Counted from the first letter of the stretch, positions 1 through 10,130 are shown. The stretch: DNA of 64,000 nucleotides from Allacma fusca (GCA_947179485.1 OX359247.1:33766801-33830800); one strand, 5' to 3'. Notes: generated by a model not told the origin, from the letters alone. Made by a program: numbers and translations.

Positions 1-709
1 TTCTGCGTTTTAGCAGGGAATTAGTTTGTAGTTAAGATTAAAAATCCCAGCTGACACTTGCGTTTCTTGCTATTTCTGTAAATTTAGATCTTGCTTACTC
101 CATCAATGCCTTTAAATTGAATAACGACACCGTGTGAAACTCGATGTGAACACCAAATCCCGACTAATTATTATTTTTTGAATCAAATTGAAAACGGGAA
201 GTTTGGTAAAAATCTCTTCGTCAAAAGTCAACTTGCACGTTCGTCTTCATAAAGTTCTGTTATTGCAGTGGAATTTGCAAATATTCCTTGGTCACATGAT
301 AGGTTTTAGTACTTAGGTACTTGATCGTCAATGCCTTTGAAATATCCCCTATGCTCCAGTTGACACTTTTGTGGCCACTAATTAATTTGGCTTGGTCGGG
401 GGAAAGAGATATTTAAGTGGTTTGTTTTTACTTAATGCAGCTTTTACTTTAGACTTACAATTAGAACTTTAGAATCACACAAATAATCTTCACGATTTCA
501 CTTCTCTGTTTTGAAATAATTGATTGAAGTTTCTTCATAAGCTAATTATGATCACCTTAAATTTGTTATGCTTTACAATCAGTTGTTAATTTCATCTCTA
601 AATATTTTTTTGTGTAGACAGTTACTTCGAATTAATTGAAAGGAAACTGGCTGAGTTCTGAATGGAAACACATTGGAAACGGTCGTACTTTTTAATATTT
701 TTTTAGGTG

Positions 710-949
710 TCAACGTGTCAAGTCCAAAAGTTCATTTTTTAAATCGCAGACATAATCACTTTCACTGAAATGATGTAAACAAATCCTAGCAGTTACACAA
801 TTTACATTTTCTTTCCTCGTACACTTAACAACCCAAACCTTAGCCGTGTGAGAATTTTTAGGGAACTTGTAAAATATTAAATCTGATCGTCTACTCTGTT
901 TAATATTTTTAGTGTTTTTACATTCCGCTAATGCACAAATAAAGTTCAC
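710..949 (-). CDS. THAP-type zinc-finger domain open frame
   Basis: An ATG-to-stop frame of 79 codons reads as a THAP domain, a C2CH zinc-coordinating DNA-binding fold found in transcription factors and in P-element/THAP9-type transposases. Visible family marks are a Cys-x4-Cys pair near the N-terminus, a Phe-Pro pair after about 28 residues, a central Trp (in KVWVVKC), and a Cys-x2-His followed by Phe (ICLHHF) before SESDY. The frame ends just after the domain, so this is either a domain-only remnant, the first exon of a longer gene continuing to lower coordinates, or a small stand-alone protein; no clear donor site was found. A GC-rich CRE-containing segment lies about 60 bases upstream of the start. 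The domain call is fairly safe, the gene's integrity is not. Confidence 0.6.
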   Translation of the reverse strand: MNFICALAECKNTKNIKQSRRSDLIFYKFPKNSHTAKVWVVKCTRKENVNCVTARICLHHFSESDYVCDLKNELLDLTR

Positions 950-1000
950 ATTAAATAATTTTATTTGCTTCTATACAGATTATCAATTAAAGACAAGTAG

Positions 1001-1070
1001 AGCGCGCGCTGAGATCACTTTTACTGACGTCACAGCCCCCTAAATTTGTCCACCTCTCCGCCCTATTCAT
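1001..1070 (-). promoter_or_regulatory. Possible promoter segment with CRE palindrome
   Basis: An alternating GC run (1001-1010) and a perfect cAMP-response-element palindrome TGACGTCA (1025-1032) stand out in AT-rich surroundings, 50-80 bases upstream of the THAP start at 949. The position suits a promoter for that minus-strand gene. No TATA box is claimed. The inference rests only on position and motif. Confidence 0.35.
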
Positions 1071-1849
1071 TCTTACGTGTGATTTGGCAAAACCTGTTAC
1101 TATCTATAGCCTTGCGTGTGCGTGTTACCTGAAATGAAAACATTACATACTGACTGGTAGAAAATATATCGCTCTTCAAAAACCAACAGCACCTCAATGT
1201 GTAATATGCATTTTCATTTACCGAATATCGGAGATTTTAGGTAGTTTTGGTAACAAACAAATTTTTATGATACGCTTTCATTTTACCCAAAACAGTTCTA
1301 CAGAAAGTGTTTGTATTGTCATTGTCCCATGTTTTATATTTAGGGTTCTTGAGAAGGAACAAGAAGAAACAGGCCCAAATCTGGGCAATATGCAGATTGT
1401 CATCCTGAACAAATCCTAATATCTAAACTCAAAACTTTGTGGAATTTAGAGTATTGTAACTGATTTAAGAAACTTGGGAGGAATTTAGCCCACAAAATCA
1501 TAAGTCATCGTCCAGATTAACAAAAGCTAATTTATTACAACTTAGCTAAAGGTTACACGATTTGTGTCGACAGGTTAGAAGGAAAAACGTGATTGCTTGA
1601 ATTTAGATTTGAAAAATGAAGTACCGTAATGTACTGACTCCTGTTTTAATTTGATGGGTTAGAGTTTCAGATTTAACCCCTCACGGATTAAATAGGAACT
1701 GGTCCGGAGCATTACGGAGACACTATTTGAGGAGTATATCTGTAGTAAGGAGGGTTGTGACAGAACTATTTTAATTAAATTTCAACTTGGATTCAGACAA
1801 TGTTATAACCTCATTTTGCTCTACATTTAGGGTTACCGAGCATGGATAG
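1033..1849. other. Non-coding stretch, nothing recognised
   Basis: AT-rich sequence without a convincing coding frame, RNA gene or TIR structure. It ends where the outermost nested element begins. Bases 1-700 are likewise featureless to me. Confidence 0.4.
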
Positions 1850-2487
1850 CAGAGCTTCTGTTGGGGACAAAATTCCTGTCCCGTCCCCGTCCCGTCCCGT
1901 CCCGATATTTTTTCAAAACCTTTGTCCCCAGTCCCATCCCGACAATCGGGACCAGGCCTGGCCTCAAGTTCGGTTCAACTCATGATTCGCACTTGAACTT
2001 GACCCGAACTTGATTATATCACCATAATTAAGATCCGAACTTGAACTTGATTTTTTAAAAGTAGGTACGAACCGGAGTAATCAAGTTCACATAATCAAGT
2101 TAATTTCGGCGAACTTGACCATGAAGGGAACTTGACCATGAAGTTCAGAAAAACCTTGACCATGAACTTGACCATGAACTTGACCATGAACTTGAATTTC
2201 TAGTTATAGTGTTGTATGTATACTTATAATTAGAAAGGCTAACAAATTACATGAGATTTAATTTCCGTTTATTTTTTAAAATTGAATATCAAAATTGAGA
2301 AGTAATGATTGGTAAAACTTATAATAAGAGAATATAAAAATAACTAGATTTCCCGTAGAATTTTTTGAATGACGCACGGATTTAATCAAAATTGGTTTGA
2401 GATTTGAATTTCAATCATCCCTTCAAGCACAGACAAACACAAATGATGTCTTCTAACATTCTTTTAGGAGTTAGTAGGTCTATATAT

Positions 2488-2811
2488 TGTAGCGTTAGAT
2501 ACAGAATCCAAACCTTCTTAGTTTAAACAAAAGCAAACAATATTTCTATATTTCATTATTTTAGAATTTAACAATAATCCTAACATGAGTTCATTATTGA
2601 ATATGAATAAGCATACTGTGTTATGATTTATGAATGGAAGATGGGAGCTTAGAATAAAAAGGGCAGTCTAGTTTTGGTCATTCACCACGTTAGACAATTC
2701 TTACCTACTCTTTTGGGAATCTCACAAAGTGTTCTACCTTACCTACGTTTACTAAGTGCTTATCTATAATTATTACTACTGAGCTACGCTGCCCCAACAC
2801 AAAATCCTACA
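2488..2811 (+). repeat. 5' LTR
   Basis: Full 324-bp LTR with a 5-bp terminal inverted repeat TGTAG...CTACA, identical as far as I can compare to the copy at 9807-10130. A TGG at 2819-2821, seven bases past its end, could begin a primer-binding site, but I cannot match the following bases to a tRNA 3' end. Confidence 0.93.
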
Positions 2812-2967
2812 AGGCGCCTGGATCGTGAACGTTCCTTGCTCTTCTGTGGTAACTTCTTTATTGCTAAAGACATTTATTTTTCACCCTTTTTGTACACAGC
2901 CACATAACACATCCTCACTCTCACTCAAATACATAATTTTCATTTCTAAATTTAACCTCCATCAATT

Positions 2968-3490
2968 AAAACAGTTTGACCTGCGTTAATTTTCAAAATT
3001 TGACCAGCGTTAACTGTCTCAGTTTGACCTGCGTTAATTTTCCAAATTTGACCAGCGTTAACTGTATCCGTTTAACCAACATAAATATTTCATAAATCTG
3101 ACCAGAGTTGACTTACAGTCTGACCTGAGTTGATTTTCATGAATAAAAATTCACACTTGATCCGACCAGTGTTGACTTTACAGTCTGACCTGGGTTTAAT
3201 TAATGTATCGTAGTTCTGACCTGTGTTGACCATTGTGTCTGACCAGTTGTTGAACTACCACAATAATTATTTTCTGAAAAGTGTAAAATTCAGGGGAATC
3301 CCTGCCAAAATTTTCTTTTTTTCCCAAAAACTTTGATTTTTTTTTGAAAAAGTGTAAAAATTAGGGAAACCCCTGCCCAAAATTTCCTTCATTTTCTAAA
3401 ACTTCGATTTTTTTTGAAAAAGTGTAATAATAGGGGGAACCCCTGCCAAAATTTTTTCGGAATCTCAGAAACTCTGATTTCTTTTTATTA
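2968..3490 (+). repeat. Two tandem-repeat blocks in the retrotransposon leader
   Basis: From 2968 to about 3250 a degenerate unit built on TTTGACCTGCGTTAA / TTGACCAGCGTTAA recurs roughly every 30 bases. From about 3279 to 3490 a second unit of about 70 bases, marked by GTGTAAAA then GGGAAACCCCTGCC, recurs three times. Both lie between the 5' LTR and the first frame, where packaging and translation-control signals of LTR elements usually lie; the role here is unknown. Confidence 0.75.
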
Positions 3491-3610
3491 ATCATCAAAA
3501 CCGAAAAATATAAGTAAAAAGTGTCAACATTACATTATTATTTTCTCTTTCTATTAACGGTGGAAGTCGCCGCGAACCGATTAGCTCTCACAGCCAAGCC
3601 AACCAACCCT

Positions 3611-3940
3611 ATGGTATTAATTAACATTCTTGCCTACGTAACTCCAGACGATTATCATTATTCTGATTTCACCCTACTAAAACAATATACCCTACCTACT
3701 GATTCAACTTTGGAAATTAATATTCACATACCAATCACAAACGCTATCTATTACTCAATATTTGAAGACGACATTGTTACCATCAGATTACAAATAACTA
3801 CCTCCCAGGCCTACGAACAATTAGCGAACATCTCAATCATCTATCAACAACATACTCCTGAAGACTTTATTAATAACCCTATCCTACCGAATATTGATTT
3901 AACTGATCCTGACGGACAAGAGTGGATGCACAGATATTAA
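3611..3940 (+). CDS. Small upstream frame of the LTR element (ORF0), unknown function
   Basis: An ATG at 3611 opens a frame of 109 residues ending at TAA 3938-3940; the frame itself is open further upstream without an ATG. It resembles no family I recognise. It has no zinc knuckle and no clear transmembrane segment; it is rich in Ile, Thr, Asn and Tyr with an acidic tail. It stops two bases before the Gag ATG, so the two may be translationally coupled by termination-reinitiation. It could be an extra structural domain or a regulatory upstream frame. Confidence 0.5.
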   Translation: MVLINILAYVTPDDYHYSDFTLLKQYTLPTDSTLEINIHIPITNAIYYSIFEDDIVTIRLQITTSQAYEQLANISIIYQQHTPEDFINNPILPNIDLTDPDGQEWMHRY

Positions 3941-3942
3941 CC

Positions 3943-4944
3943 ATGACTTCTTTCTTACCCAATGAAATCTTCTCTAACATTCCCACCTACGATGGACATT
4001 CCTCCTGCACTATGTGGCTCAAATCATTTAACTCTAGATGTGCCCATTTTAAACTTACGGACAAACGGAAATTCGAAAACATGGATTCCATATTACAAGG
4101 ATCTGCTTTACATTGGTGGACCTTTTCTAATGACACATTCCTGGACAATCTAAACATAGCCAACTCCCAACCACGTTTCAAAGACTTTGAGACACAAATT
4201 CAACAGGCTTTTTCTGAAATAAACGATAAAGCTATAGCCACCGCGGAGAATATTGCTACAATATTCAACACCGAGACCGACATCGCAAGAGATTACATCT
4301 ACAAAAAGTTAAGTATCTTCAAACGTATGGATCCAATGATGACAGACTCTTGCAAACTTGACTTCCTTTACCAAGGATTACCACCTGACCTGTCATGGAA
4401 TATACAGCTAAAACTTGGAGCTGATGGTACTATTCCACAATTCCAGAAGCAATTAGAATTCTACACCACCAAACTCCAAGCTCATCACCTACTCACGAAG
4501 CAGCAAGTACCTCCACCACACATCACCAAACTTTATGAACTCCCAACTACAACAAGACACCTACAACCTACCCAAACCTCATCCGCTCCCGTTACCACAA
4601 TGTTACCACCAACGTGCTCTTTCTGCAATACAAACACTCACAAATTCCGTGACTGCCGTTCATTTAGACGATGGTTAAATGAAACGAACAACCTTAACCC
4701 TACCCCGAATAACCACCCTGAACAACCAAATGTCAACACCATACCTCAACAACAATTTCAACAAACTAACCAACAAGGATTAAAACGCCACAACAACATC
4801 TCATATAATTACCATTCAAAGAAACCCCTCCTCGAAGTTCCCTACAACAACCCATCACAATTCAATTATATCAATAGATTCTACAATCCAAACAACGAAC
4901 AACATCCTTCAAACCAAGATCAAAACTGGCGATCGGGAAACTAA
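3943..4944 (+). CDS. gag: Gag polyprotein of the Ty3-type element
   Basis: A 333-residue frame starting at the ATG that directly follows ORF0 (TAACCATG). The N-terminal two thirds look like a Ty3-type capsid (helix-rich, with a SALHWW stretch and a basic segment), and residues 225-238 form one CCHC zinc knuckle (C-x2-C-x4-H-x4-C), the nucleocapsid RNA-binding finger. The C-terminal quarter is low-complexity Asn/Gln/Pro. The frame is open throughout, and it ends four bases before a 9-bp stem-loop. Gag forms the particle that packages the element's RNA. Confidence 0.88.
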   Translation: MTSFLPNEIFSNIPTYDGHSSCTMWLKSFNSRCAHFKLTDKRKFENMDSILQGSALHWWTFSNDTFLDNLNIANSQPRFKDFETQIQQAFSEINDKAIATAENIATIFNTETDIARDYIYKKLSIFKRMDPMMTDSCKLDFLYQGLPPDLSWNIQLKLGADGTIPQFQKQLEFYTTKLQAHHLLTKQQVPPPHITKLYELPTTTRHLQPTQTSSAPVTTMLPPTCSFCNTNTHKFRDCRSFRRWLNETNNLNPTPNNHPEQPNVNTIPQQQFQQTNQQGLKRHNNISYNYHSKKPLLEVPYNNPSQFNYINRFYNPNNEQHPSNQDQNWRSGN

Positions 4945-4947
4945 ATA

Positions 4948-4978
4948 GCCTGATGAAAAACAAGGGAGATCATCAGGC
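4948..4978 (+). promoter_or_regulatory. Stem-loop between gag and pol
   Basis: A perfect 9-bp stem (GCCTGATGA at 4948-4956 with TCATCAGGC at 4970-4978) and a 13-base loop sit immediately after the gag stop (4942-4944). The pol frame is closed by TAG at 4946-4948 and open only from 4949. A simple frameshift inside gag therefore cannot reach pol, and this structure is a candidate for reinitiation or bypass control. Confidence 0.55.
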
Positions 4979-5155
4979 CACACAATAGTGGAAACCTCCC
5001 ACCGTACCACCAACACACAAAGTACTCAAACTCATACCATACCACTAAACAACGAACTACAAACTCAAAACACAATTTACACATCAAGCACACAAACATC
5101 AATACCCACAACCATCGAAACCAAAACACACGCCACACAAACCGATTCCAAATTA

Positions 5156-8100
5156 ATGGAAACTCCTGAATCAACAACCATCTCAGAAAACTGTTCATCA
5201 CCAACCTCAACTCTCAAAAACATTGATACTTCTGACGAAATAACAAATAACTTAATATATCTACCTGTCCAAGTCAATAATGCTACATTCAAAGCTTTAA
5301 TTGATTCTGGAGCTGCCCTATCAGCAATTAATGAATCAATTTGGAACTCACTACCCAACGAAATGAAACTCAAAACAGAAACTCTTCAAATACCACTTAA
5401 ATTATCTCTTGCCATTACAGCTAACAACAAACCACTCATACGGAAGAAAATAATTCTACCTATCAAACTACAAAACTACAACATCAACTGGCCATTTCAC
5501 ATCATACCAGACTGTAGCCACGATATAATCCTTGGAAAACACTTCTGTAAAATCCACAATATGGAATTCGACTGGTCAAATGATACTGCTTATATCAACC
5601 CAACACAACCTCAAAAGAAACCAATTAAATCTATCAAGAAACTCTCAAAAAGAATAACCACAATTAACTCAGTACAAGTTTCAGAATCAACGTTAATTCC
5701 TGCCTACACAACGAATCAAATTCCCATTAAATCCAATGTCCATTCCGGAACCTTCTTATTTGAACCTTCAGCCCAATTTCAAACAAAGAACTTAATTTTA
5801 ACACCTGCAGCCATAATCAACGTTGAAAAACAAGACAGCTTCATTTATATTACTAACCCTACAAATTCCGTTATCACAATTCCATCAAAATCAACCATTG
5901 GAACACTTCAATCAATTTCAACCAACAACATCCTCCACACCATTGATGATACGTCCAGAGAAACAGAATTAAATCACATTCAAGCTAAACTTAATTGTAC
6001 AGAAATTCCTATAAACCAGGATATAGCCGAACTTAACTTCTCACCACACCTAACAACAGATCAAACTCTTACCTTAAAACTACTTCTTTCAAAATACAGA
6101 CAAGTATTTGCATTTAACACTGAAGAACTCGGTAGTACAAATTTAGTTAAACATAAAATCGAAACCTCTGACGAAATCCCTATCCGTTGCAGACCCTACC
6201 GCGTATCACAATTAGAACGTGATGAAATCAATAAGCAGATCAACGAAATGCTGAAAACACACATTATTGAACCCACAGACTCTCCATATGCTGCTCCAGT
6301 TGTACTTTGCAAAAAATCGTCTCCAGATGGATCCAAAACATCGTACAGATTCTGTTGTGACTTCAGATTATTAAATAAGAAAACAAAGAAAACCAGTTAT
6401 CCTTTACCAAGAATCGATGACGCATTAGATAAATTACATGGCTTCAAATATTGTAGTACCCTAGACCTTTTCTCAGCTTTTCACCAAATCCTAATGGATC
6501 CGGAAACTAAACACAAATCTGCATTCACAACCCCTGACGGAAATTACGTTTGGAACCGCATGCCATTTGGATTAGTCGACAGTCCATATTCCTGGCAACG
6601 ATTAATTGATAGAGTACTCGGTAACCTTAAATGGAGCATCTGCCTAGTTTTTCTAGACGACATCCTGATTTTCGCAAAATCCTTTGAAGAACACAATCGA
6701 CGTTTAGAATTAGTTCTACAAGCACTTCTACAAGCAAACCTAACTTTAAAACCCAGCAAATGTCAATTCGGGATGCAGGAAGTGAAATACCTAGGACACA
6801 TCATTTCCAAGAATGGTATTCTCCCTAACCCCGAAAAAATCAAGGCCGTCCAAGATTTTCCTACACCACAGAAAGTTAAAGATGTGCGTTCATTTGTATC
6901 ACTATGCTCGTACTACAGAAAATTTATCCCCAACTTCGCCAACATAACACATCGTTTGAATCAATTACTTCAGAAAAATACACCATTCTTGTGGGATGAA
7001 AAATGTTCTACTTCATTTAACCTGATGAAAGAAAAATTAACTTCAGCCCCTGTCCTCGCTCATTATAATCCAAACGCAAACATCGAAATACACACTGATG
7101 GAAGTTCCTTATACGGTATAGGATGCATAATTATGCAAACTGAAAATGACGAACGACATCCTATAGCTTATTTATCAAGAAGTCTAAACAAGCACGAAAA
7201 GGCCTGGGCCATAACACACATAGAATGTCTAGCAGTAATCTACGGTGTCGAAAAAGCAAGACCCTATATTTTTGGAAAACATTTCAAAGTTGTCACAGAC
7301 CATTGCTCATTATGCCACCTAATGAAAACTAAAGAATTAAAATCAGACAGACTGTCAAGATGGGCCTTAAGATTACAGGAATACGATTTTGACATTGTTT
7401 ATAATTCTGGAAAGAAACATGCCCATGTAGATGCCCTTTCAAGATACCCAACGTCAGAACCAACTCCCGCAGAAGAAGACTTCCCAGAATCATACTTACT
7501 ATCAATCAACGTACCATCAACAAACCCTGAAACACGTCGTCTCATAATGCACCAAAACCAAGACCCACAACTCCACCCCATTATAAACCATCTAATCAAA
7601 ACTAAATTAAATTCTTTCAACAACTACTACCTCATCAATAATATTCTCTGCAAGTCCAGACCAAACTATAGCAAAAATATATTTAAAATATGCATTCCAA
7701 AATCCTTACAACAAGAAATCATAAATTCTGTTCACAACAACCCCACTGGTGGCCACTTAGGAATTTTCAAGACACTGCACACCCTTCAGAATAGATATTA
7801 TTGGAAAAATATGAACCAGGACATCACAAAATTTATAAATTGTTGTGATATTTGCCAAAAATACAACCGACGGAATTTTGTTGAATCCGGACCAATGTGC
7901 CCTCTAGAAACACCAGAAACACCCTTCCACACACTAGGCATTGATTTTCAAGGACCCTACCCTGAATCTGAAAAAGGAAACAAATTCGCTCTAATAATCA
8001 ATGATCATCTTACACGTTATATAGAAGCAGCTATAGTACCTTCTCAAGACTCTTATAACGCCATAAAATCAATAACCAACTTAATACTACAACGTCACGG

Positions 8101-8788
8101 AATTCCATCGAAAATAATTGTAGACCCAGGAACAGCATTCACATCAAACGAATTTCAATCATTTTGCAACTACTTTAAAATAGAACTCATCACCACTCCA
8201 CCTAATTGCCACGGAACTAATGGTCTAGCAGAGAAAAACAACGATACTCTTAAAAGAATCATTGCAAAATTTATACAAAATGATCACAGTGAATGGGAAT
8301 TATATTTACCATGGGCAGTTTATGCACATAATGTTACCACACATAGAATCACAAGATTTTCTCCATACTACTTAGTTTACGGACGAGAACCAATACTACC
8401 CTGCGATAAAATAATTCCACCTCTGAAACAATACTTAGAAGATTTTAAACCACCTCTCAACGCAAAACGTGTAGCAATTTCTAGAAACACTGCAAAACAA
8501 GTAACTGAACAGTTTCGACGAAAAGAAAAGCAAAAATTCGACACTCTGCACCGCACAATCCCTTTTCACATCAATGATTTAGTTCTTGTTGCCGACTTTA
8601 CCAGAAAACCTGGTTTTGTGCAAAAATTCATGCCCCATTGGAAAGGACCATATGAAATCATTGATCAATTAAACCCTCGCAGTTTTAAATTAATTGACAA
8701 AAGAATCGGAAAACCCAACAAAATAATCTCCATGAATACACAACATCTAAAACATTACCACCCTCCACTGACCAGTGATGATATCTAA
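5156..8788 (+). CDS. pol: Pol polyprotein: protease, reverse transcriptase, RNase H, integrase
   Basis: The frame is open from 4949 to 8788; the first ATG is at 5156 (about 1,210 residues), still upstream of all catalytic domains. In order: an aspartic protease with a DSGA motif (about 5303); a reverse transcriptase with the FLDD active-site box (about 6649-6660); RNase H with HTDGSS (about 7090); and an integrase with an HHCC zinc-binding region (about 7733-7860) and the DDE residues in GIDFQGP, VDPGTAF and a Glu in GLAEKNN. No stop or frameshift is seen. Domain order and sequence fit Ty3-type elements. Translation probably depends on reinitiation or bypass because gag and pol do not overlap. 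Confidence 0.92.
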   Translation: METPESTTISENCSSPTSTLKNIDTSDEITNNLIYLPVQVNNATFKALIDSGAALSAINESIWNSLPNEMKLKTETLQIPLKLSLAITANNKPLIRKKIILPIKLQNYNINWPFHIIPDCSHDIILGKHFCKIHNMEFDWSNDTAYINPTQPQKKPIKSIKKLSKRITTINSVQVSESTLIPAYTTNQIPIKSNVHSGTFLFEPSAQFQTKNLILTPAAIINVEKQDSFIYITNPTNSVITIPSKSTIGTLQSISTNNILHTIDDTSRETELNHIQAKLNCTEIPINQDIAELNFSPHLTTDQTLTLKLLLSKYRQVFAFNTEELGSTNLVKHKIETSDEIPIRCRPYRVSQLERDEINKQINEMLKTHIIEPTDSPYAAPVVLCKKSSPDGSKTSYRFCCDFRLLNKKTKKTSYPLPRIDDALDKLHGFKYCSTLDLFSAFHQILMDPETKHKSAFTTPDGNYVWNRMPFGLVDSPYSWQRLIDRVLGNLKWSICLVFLDDILIFAKSFEEHNRRLELVLQALLQANLTLKPSKCQFGMQEVKYLGHIISKNGILPNPEKIKAVQDFPTPQKVKDVRSFVSLCSYYRKFIPNFANITHRLNQLLQKNTPFLWDEKCSTSFNLMKEKLTSAPVLAHYNPNANIEIHTDGSSLYGIGCIIMQTENDERHPIAYLSRSLNKHEKAWAITHIECLAVIYGVEKARPYIFGKHFKVVTDHCSLCHLMKTKELKSDRLSRWALRLQEYDFDIVYNSGKKHAHVDALSRYPTSEPTPAEEDFPESYLLSINVPSTNPETRRLIMHQNQDPQLHPIINHLIKTKLNSFNNYYLINNILCKSRPNYSKNIFKICIPKSLQQEIINSVHNNPTGGHLGIFKTLHTLQNRYYWKNMNQDITKFINCCDICQKYNRRNFVESGPMCPLETPETPFHTLGIDFQGPYPESEKGNKFALIINDHLTRYIEAAIVPSQDSYNAIKSITNLILQRHGIPSKIIVDPGTAFTSNEFQSFCNYFKIELITTPPNCHGTNGLAEKNNDTLKRIIAKFIQNDHSEWELYLPWAVYAHNVTTHRITRFSPYYLVYGREPILPCDKIIPPLKQYLEDFKPPLNAKRVAISRNTAKQVTEQFRRKEKQKFDTLHRTIPFHINDLVLVADFTRKPGFVQKFMPHWKGPYEIIDQLNPRSFKLIDKRIGKPNKIISMNTQHLKHYHPPLTSDDI

Positions 8789-8837
8789 CCATACAAAAAT
8801 CTCAACCATCAATTTTTTTTAACACTTACAGATCAAA

Positions 8838-9731
8838 ATGGATATAATGGAAATCGAGCCCTCAATGGAGGATTTGCTGATTATAGAAACTACACCTGGA
8901 GAAGACTTTCCAAAGTTTATCTTTCCTGCTCCTACAAAATCCCCCGAACCGAATTTTCCATCTTTTATTAAAGACATGAATGCTGCCCTCGAACTTCCAT
9001 CTAAACACGAAGAACTACCACTTACTCCTGGTAAAAACTTACACCACAGAACCAAACCTTTGACTCTCTCAACTTCACTGACGAATGACGATATGGACAT
9101 TGACATCATCACTTTATCTCCGAAATCACCAACGACCTCAACACAATTACCCTCATCTTTAAAATGGTTTCTTGGAGGATACGAACCATTACCAAATTCG
9201 AATCCACCATACATCACTCATATGGGTGACTCAAAAGGAATCTGGTATGGTAATAAGTGGCTCCCTCACCCAAGAGTCATTGTACAAAAACTTCCCAAGA
9301 ATTTCCCAAAAGGAACAATCAGAGCACCGAACACCTTGAAGACACCAAACCAACCAACAACCTCTACAACCAACAACTTACTCTCATTGCCTCATCATAA
9401 CTCAAACCAACCAACCACCTCTGCAACCAACCACCTACTCACATTGCCTCATCAAAGCTCGAAACAATACACTAACAATTGGGCTCGGAAGGCAGCTTAC
9501 TACAATACTTATTGGAAAGAACATTCCGGACAAACCAACCAAGCAGTCGTACGACAATTATTTTCCACAAACTCCATCGAAAATCCAACTAAATCCAACA
9601 TCAAACACACATCTTCACTACCAACCACTTCAATCACACCAAAACCAATCAGACGTAACCGCCCAGGAAAAGCCCGACGAGATAAGATGATGCGACAAAT
9701 GTTGAGACTATCCAACGGAGAACAGAAGTAG
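8838..9731 (+). CDS. Env-position extra frame of the LTR element, not Env-like
   Basis: A 297-residue frame from a true ATG, 50 bases after pol and just downstream of a pyrimidine tract and CAG (about 8809-8831) that looks like a splice acceptor, as used for spliced env messages in errantiviruses. The product has no signal peptide, no membrane segment and no cysteine. Its N-terminus is acidic (rich in Glu, Asp and Pro), the middle has a near-duplicated Asn-Gln-Pro-Thr-Thr-Ser stretch of about 20 residues, and the C-terminus is strongly basic (RRNRPGKARRDK). A nuclear or nucleic-acid-binding accessory protein is more likely than an envelope. I do not recognise the family. Confidence 0.7.
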   Translation: MDIMEIEPSMEDLLIIETTPGEDFPKFIFPAPTKSPEPNFPSFIKDMNAALELPSKHEELPLTPGKNLHHRTKPLTLSTSLTNDDMDIDIITLSPKSPTTSTQLPSSLKWFLGGYEPLPNSNPPYITHMGDSKGIWYGNKWLPHPRVIVQKLPKNFPKGTIRAPNTLKTPNQPTTSTTNNLLSLPHHNSNQPTTSATNHLLTLPHQSSKQYTNNWARKAAYYNTYWKEHSGQTNQAVVRQLFSTNSIENPTKSNIKHTSSLPTTSITPKPIRRNRPGKARRDKMMRQMLRLSNGEQK

Positions 9732-9796
9732 AAACACCATCAGAATACCTATCATCCACTATAACCTAACTCAGAGTGTCAAGTCCCCACCCCTTA

Positions 9797-9806
9797 GACG
9801 GAGAGA
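9797..9806 (+). promoter_or_regulatory. Polypurine tract
   Basis: A purine-rich run (AGACGGAGAGA, about 9796-9806) directly abuts the 3' LTR, the expected primer site for plus-strand DNA synthesis. It has one pyrimidine. Confidence 0.6.
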
Positions 9807-10127
9807 TGTAGCGTTAGATACAGAATCCAAACCTTCTTAGTTTAAACAAAAGCAAACAATATTTCTATATTTCATTATTTTAGAATTTAACAATAATCCT
9901 AACATGAGTTCATTATTGAATATGAATAAGCATACTGTGTTATGATTTATGAATGGAAGATGGGAGCTTAGAATAAAAAGGGCAGTCTAGTTTTGGTCAT
10001 TCACCACGTTAGACAATTCTTACCTACTCTTTTGGGAATCTCACAAAGTGTTCTACCTTACCTACGTTTACTAAGTGCTTATCTATAATTATTACTACTG
10101 AGCTACGCTGCCCCAACACAAAATCCT

Positions 10128-10130
<3 letters not shown>
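9807..10130 (+). repeat. 3' LTR
   Basis: 324 bp, identical by eye to the 5' LTR at 2488-2811. LTRs are identical at insertion, so lack of divergence means very recent transposition. Confidence 0.93.

Larger units (their letters stand above)
2488..10130 (+). mobile_element. Young Ty3-type LTR retrotransposon
   Basis: Two 324-bp LTRs (2488-2811 and 9807-10130) look identical base for base, begin TGTAG and end CTACA. The 4-bp ATAT on both sides (2484-2487, 10131-10134) fits a target duplication, though AT-richness weakens that. The internal order is leader, small frame, Gag, Pol (PR-RT-RNaseH-IN), then an extra frame in the env position. The integrase lies after RNase H, the Ty3/Metaviridae order. 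All frames are open, so the insertion is recent. It sits inside the GAACTTGACC element. Confidence 0.95.

Noticed and set aside
2819..2835. Primer-binding site matching the tRNA-Arg of this window
   Set aside because: The TGG at 2819 is followed by bases that do not complement the 3' end of the tRNA-Arg at 40131; the primer tRNA is unknown.
8838..9731. Retroviral-type envelope
   Set aside because: No signal peptide, no membrane anchor, no cysteines and no cleavage-like site, despite the env position.
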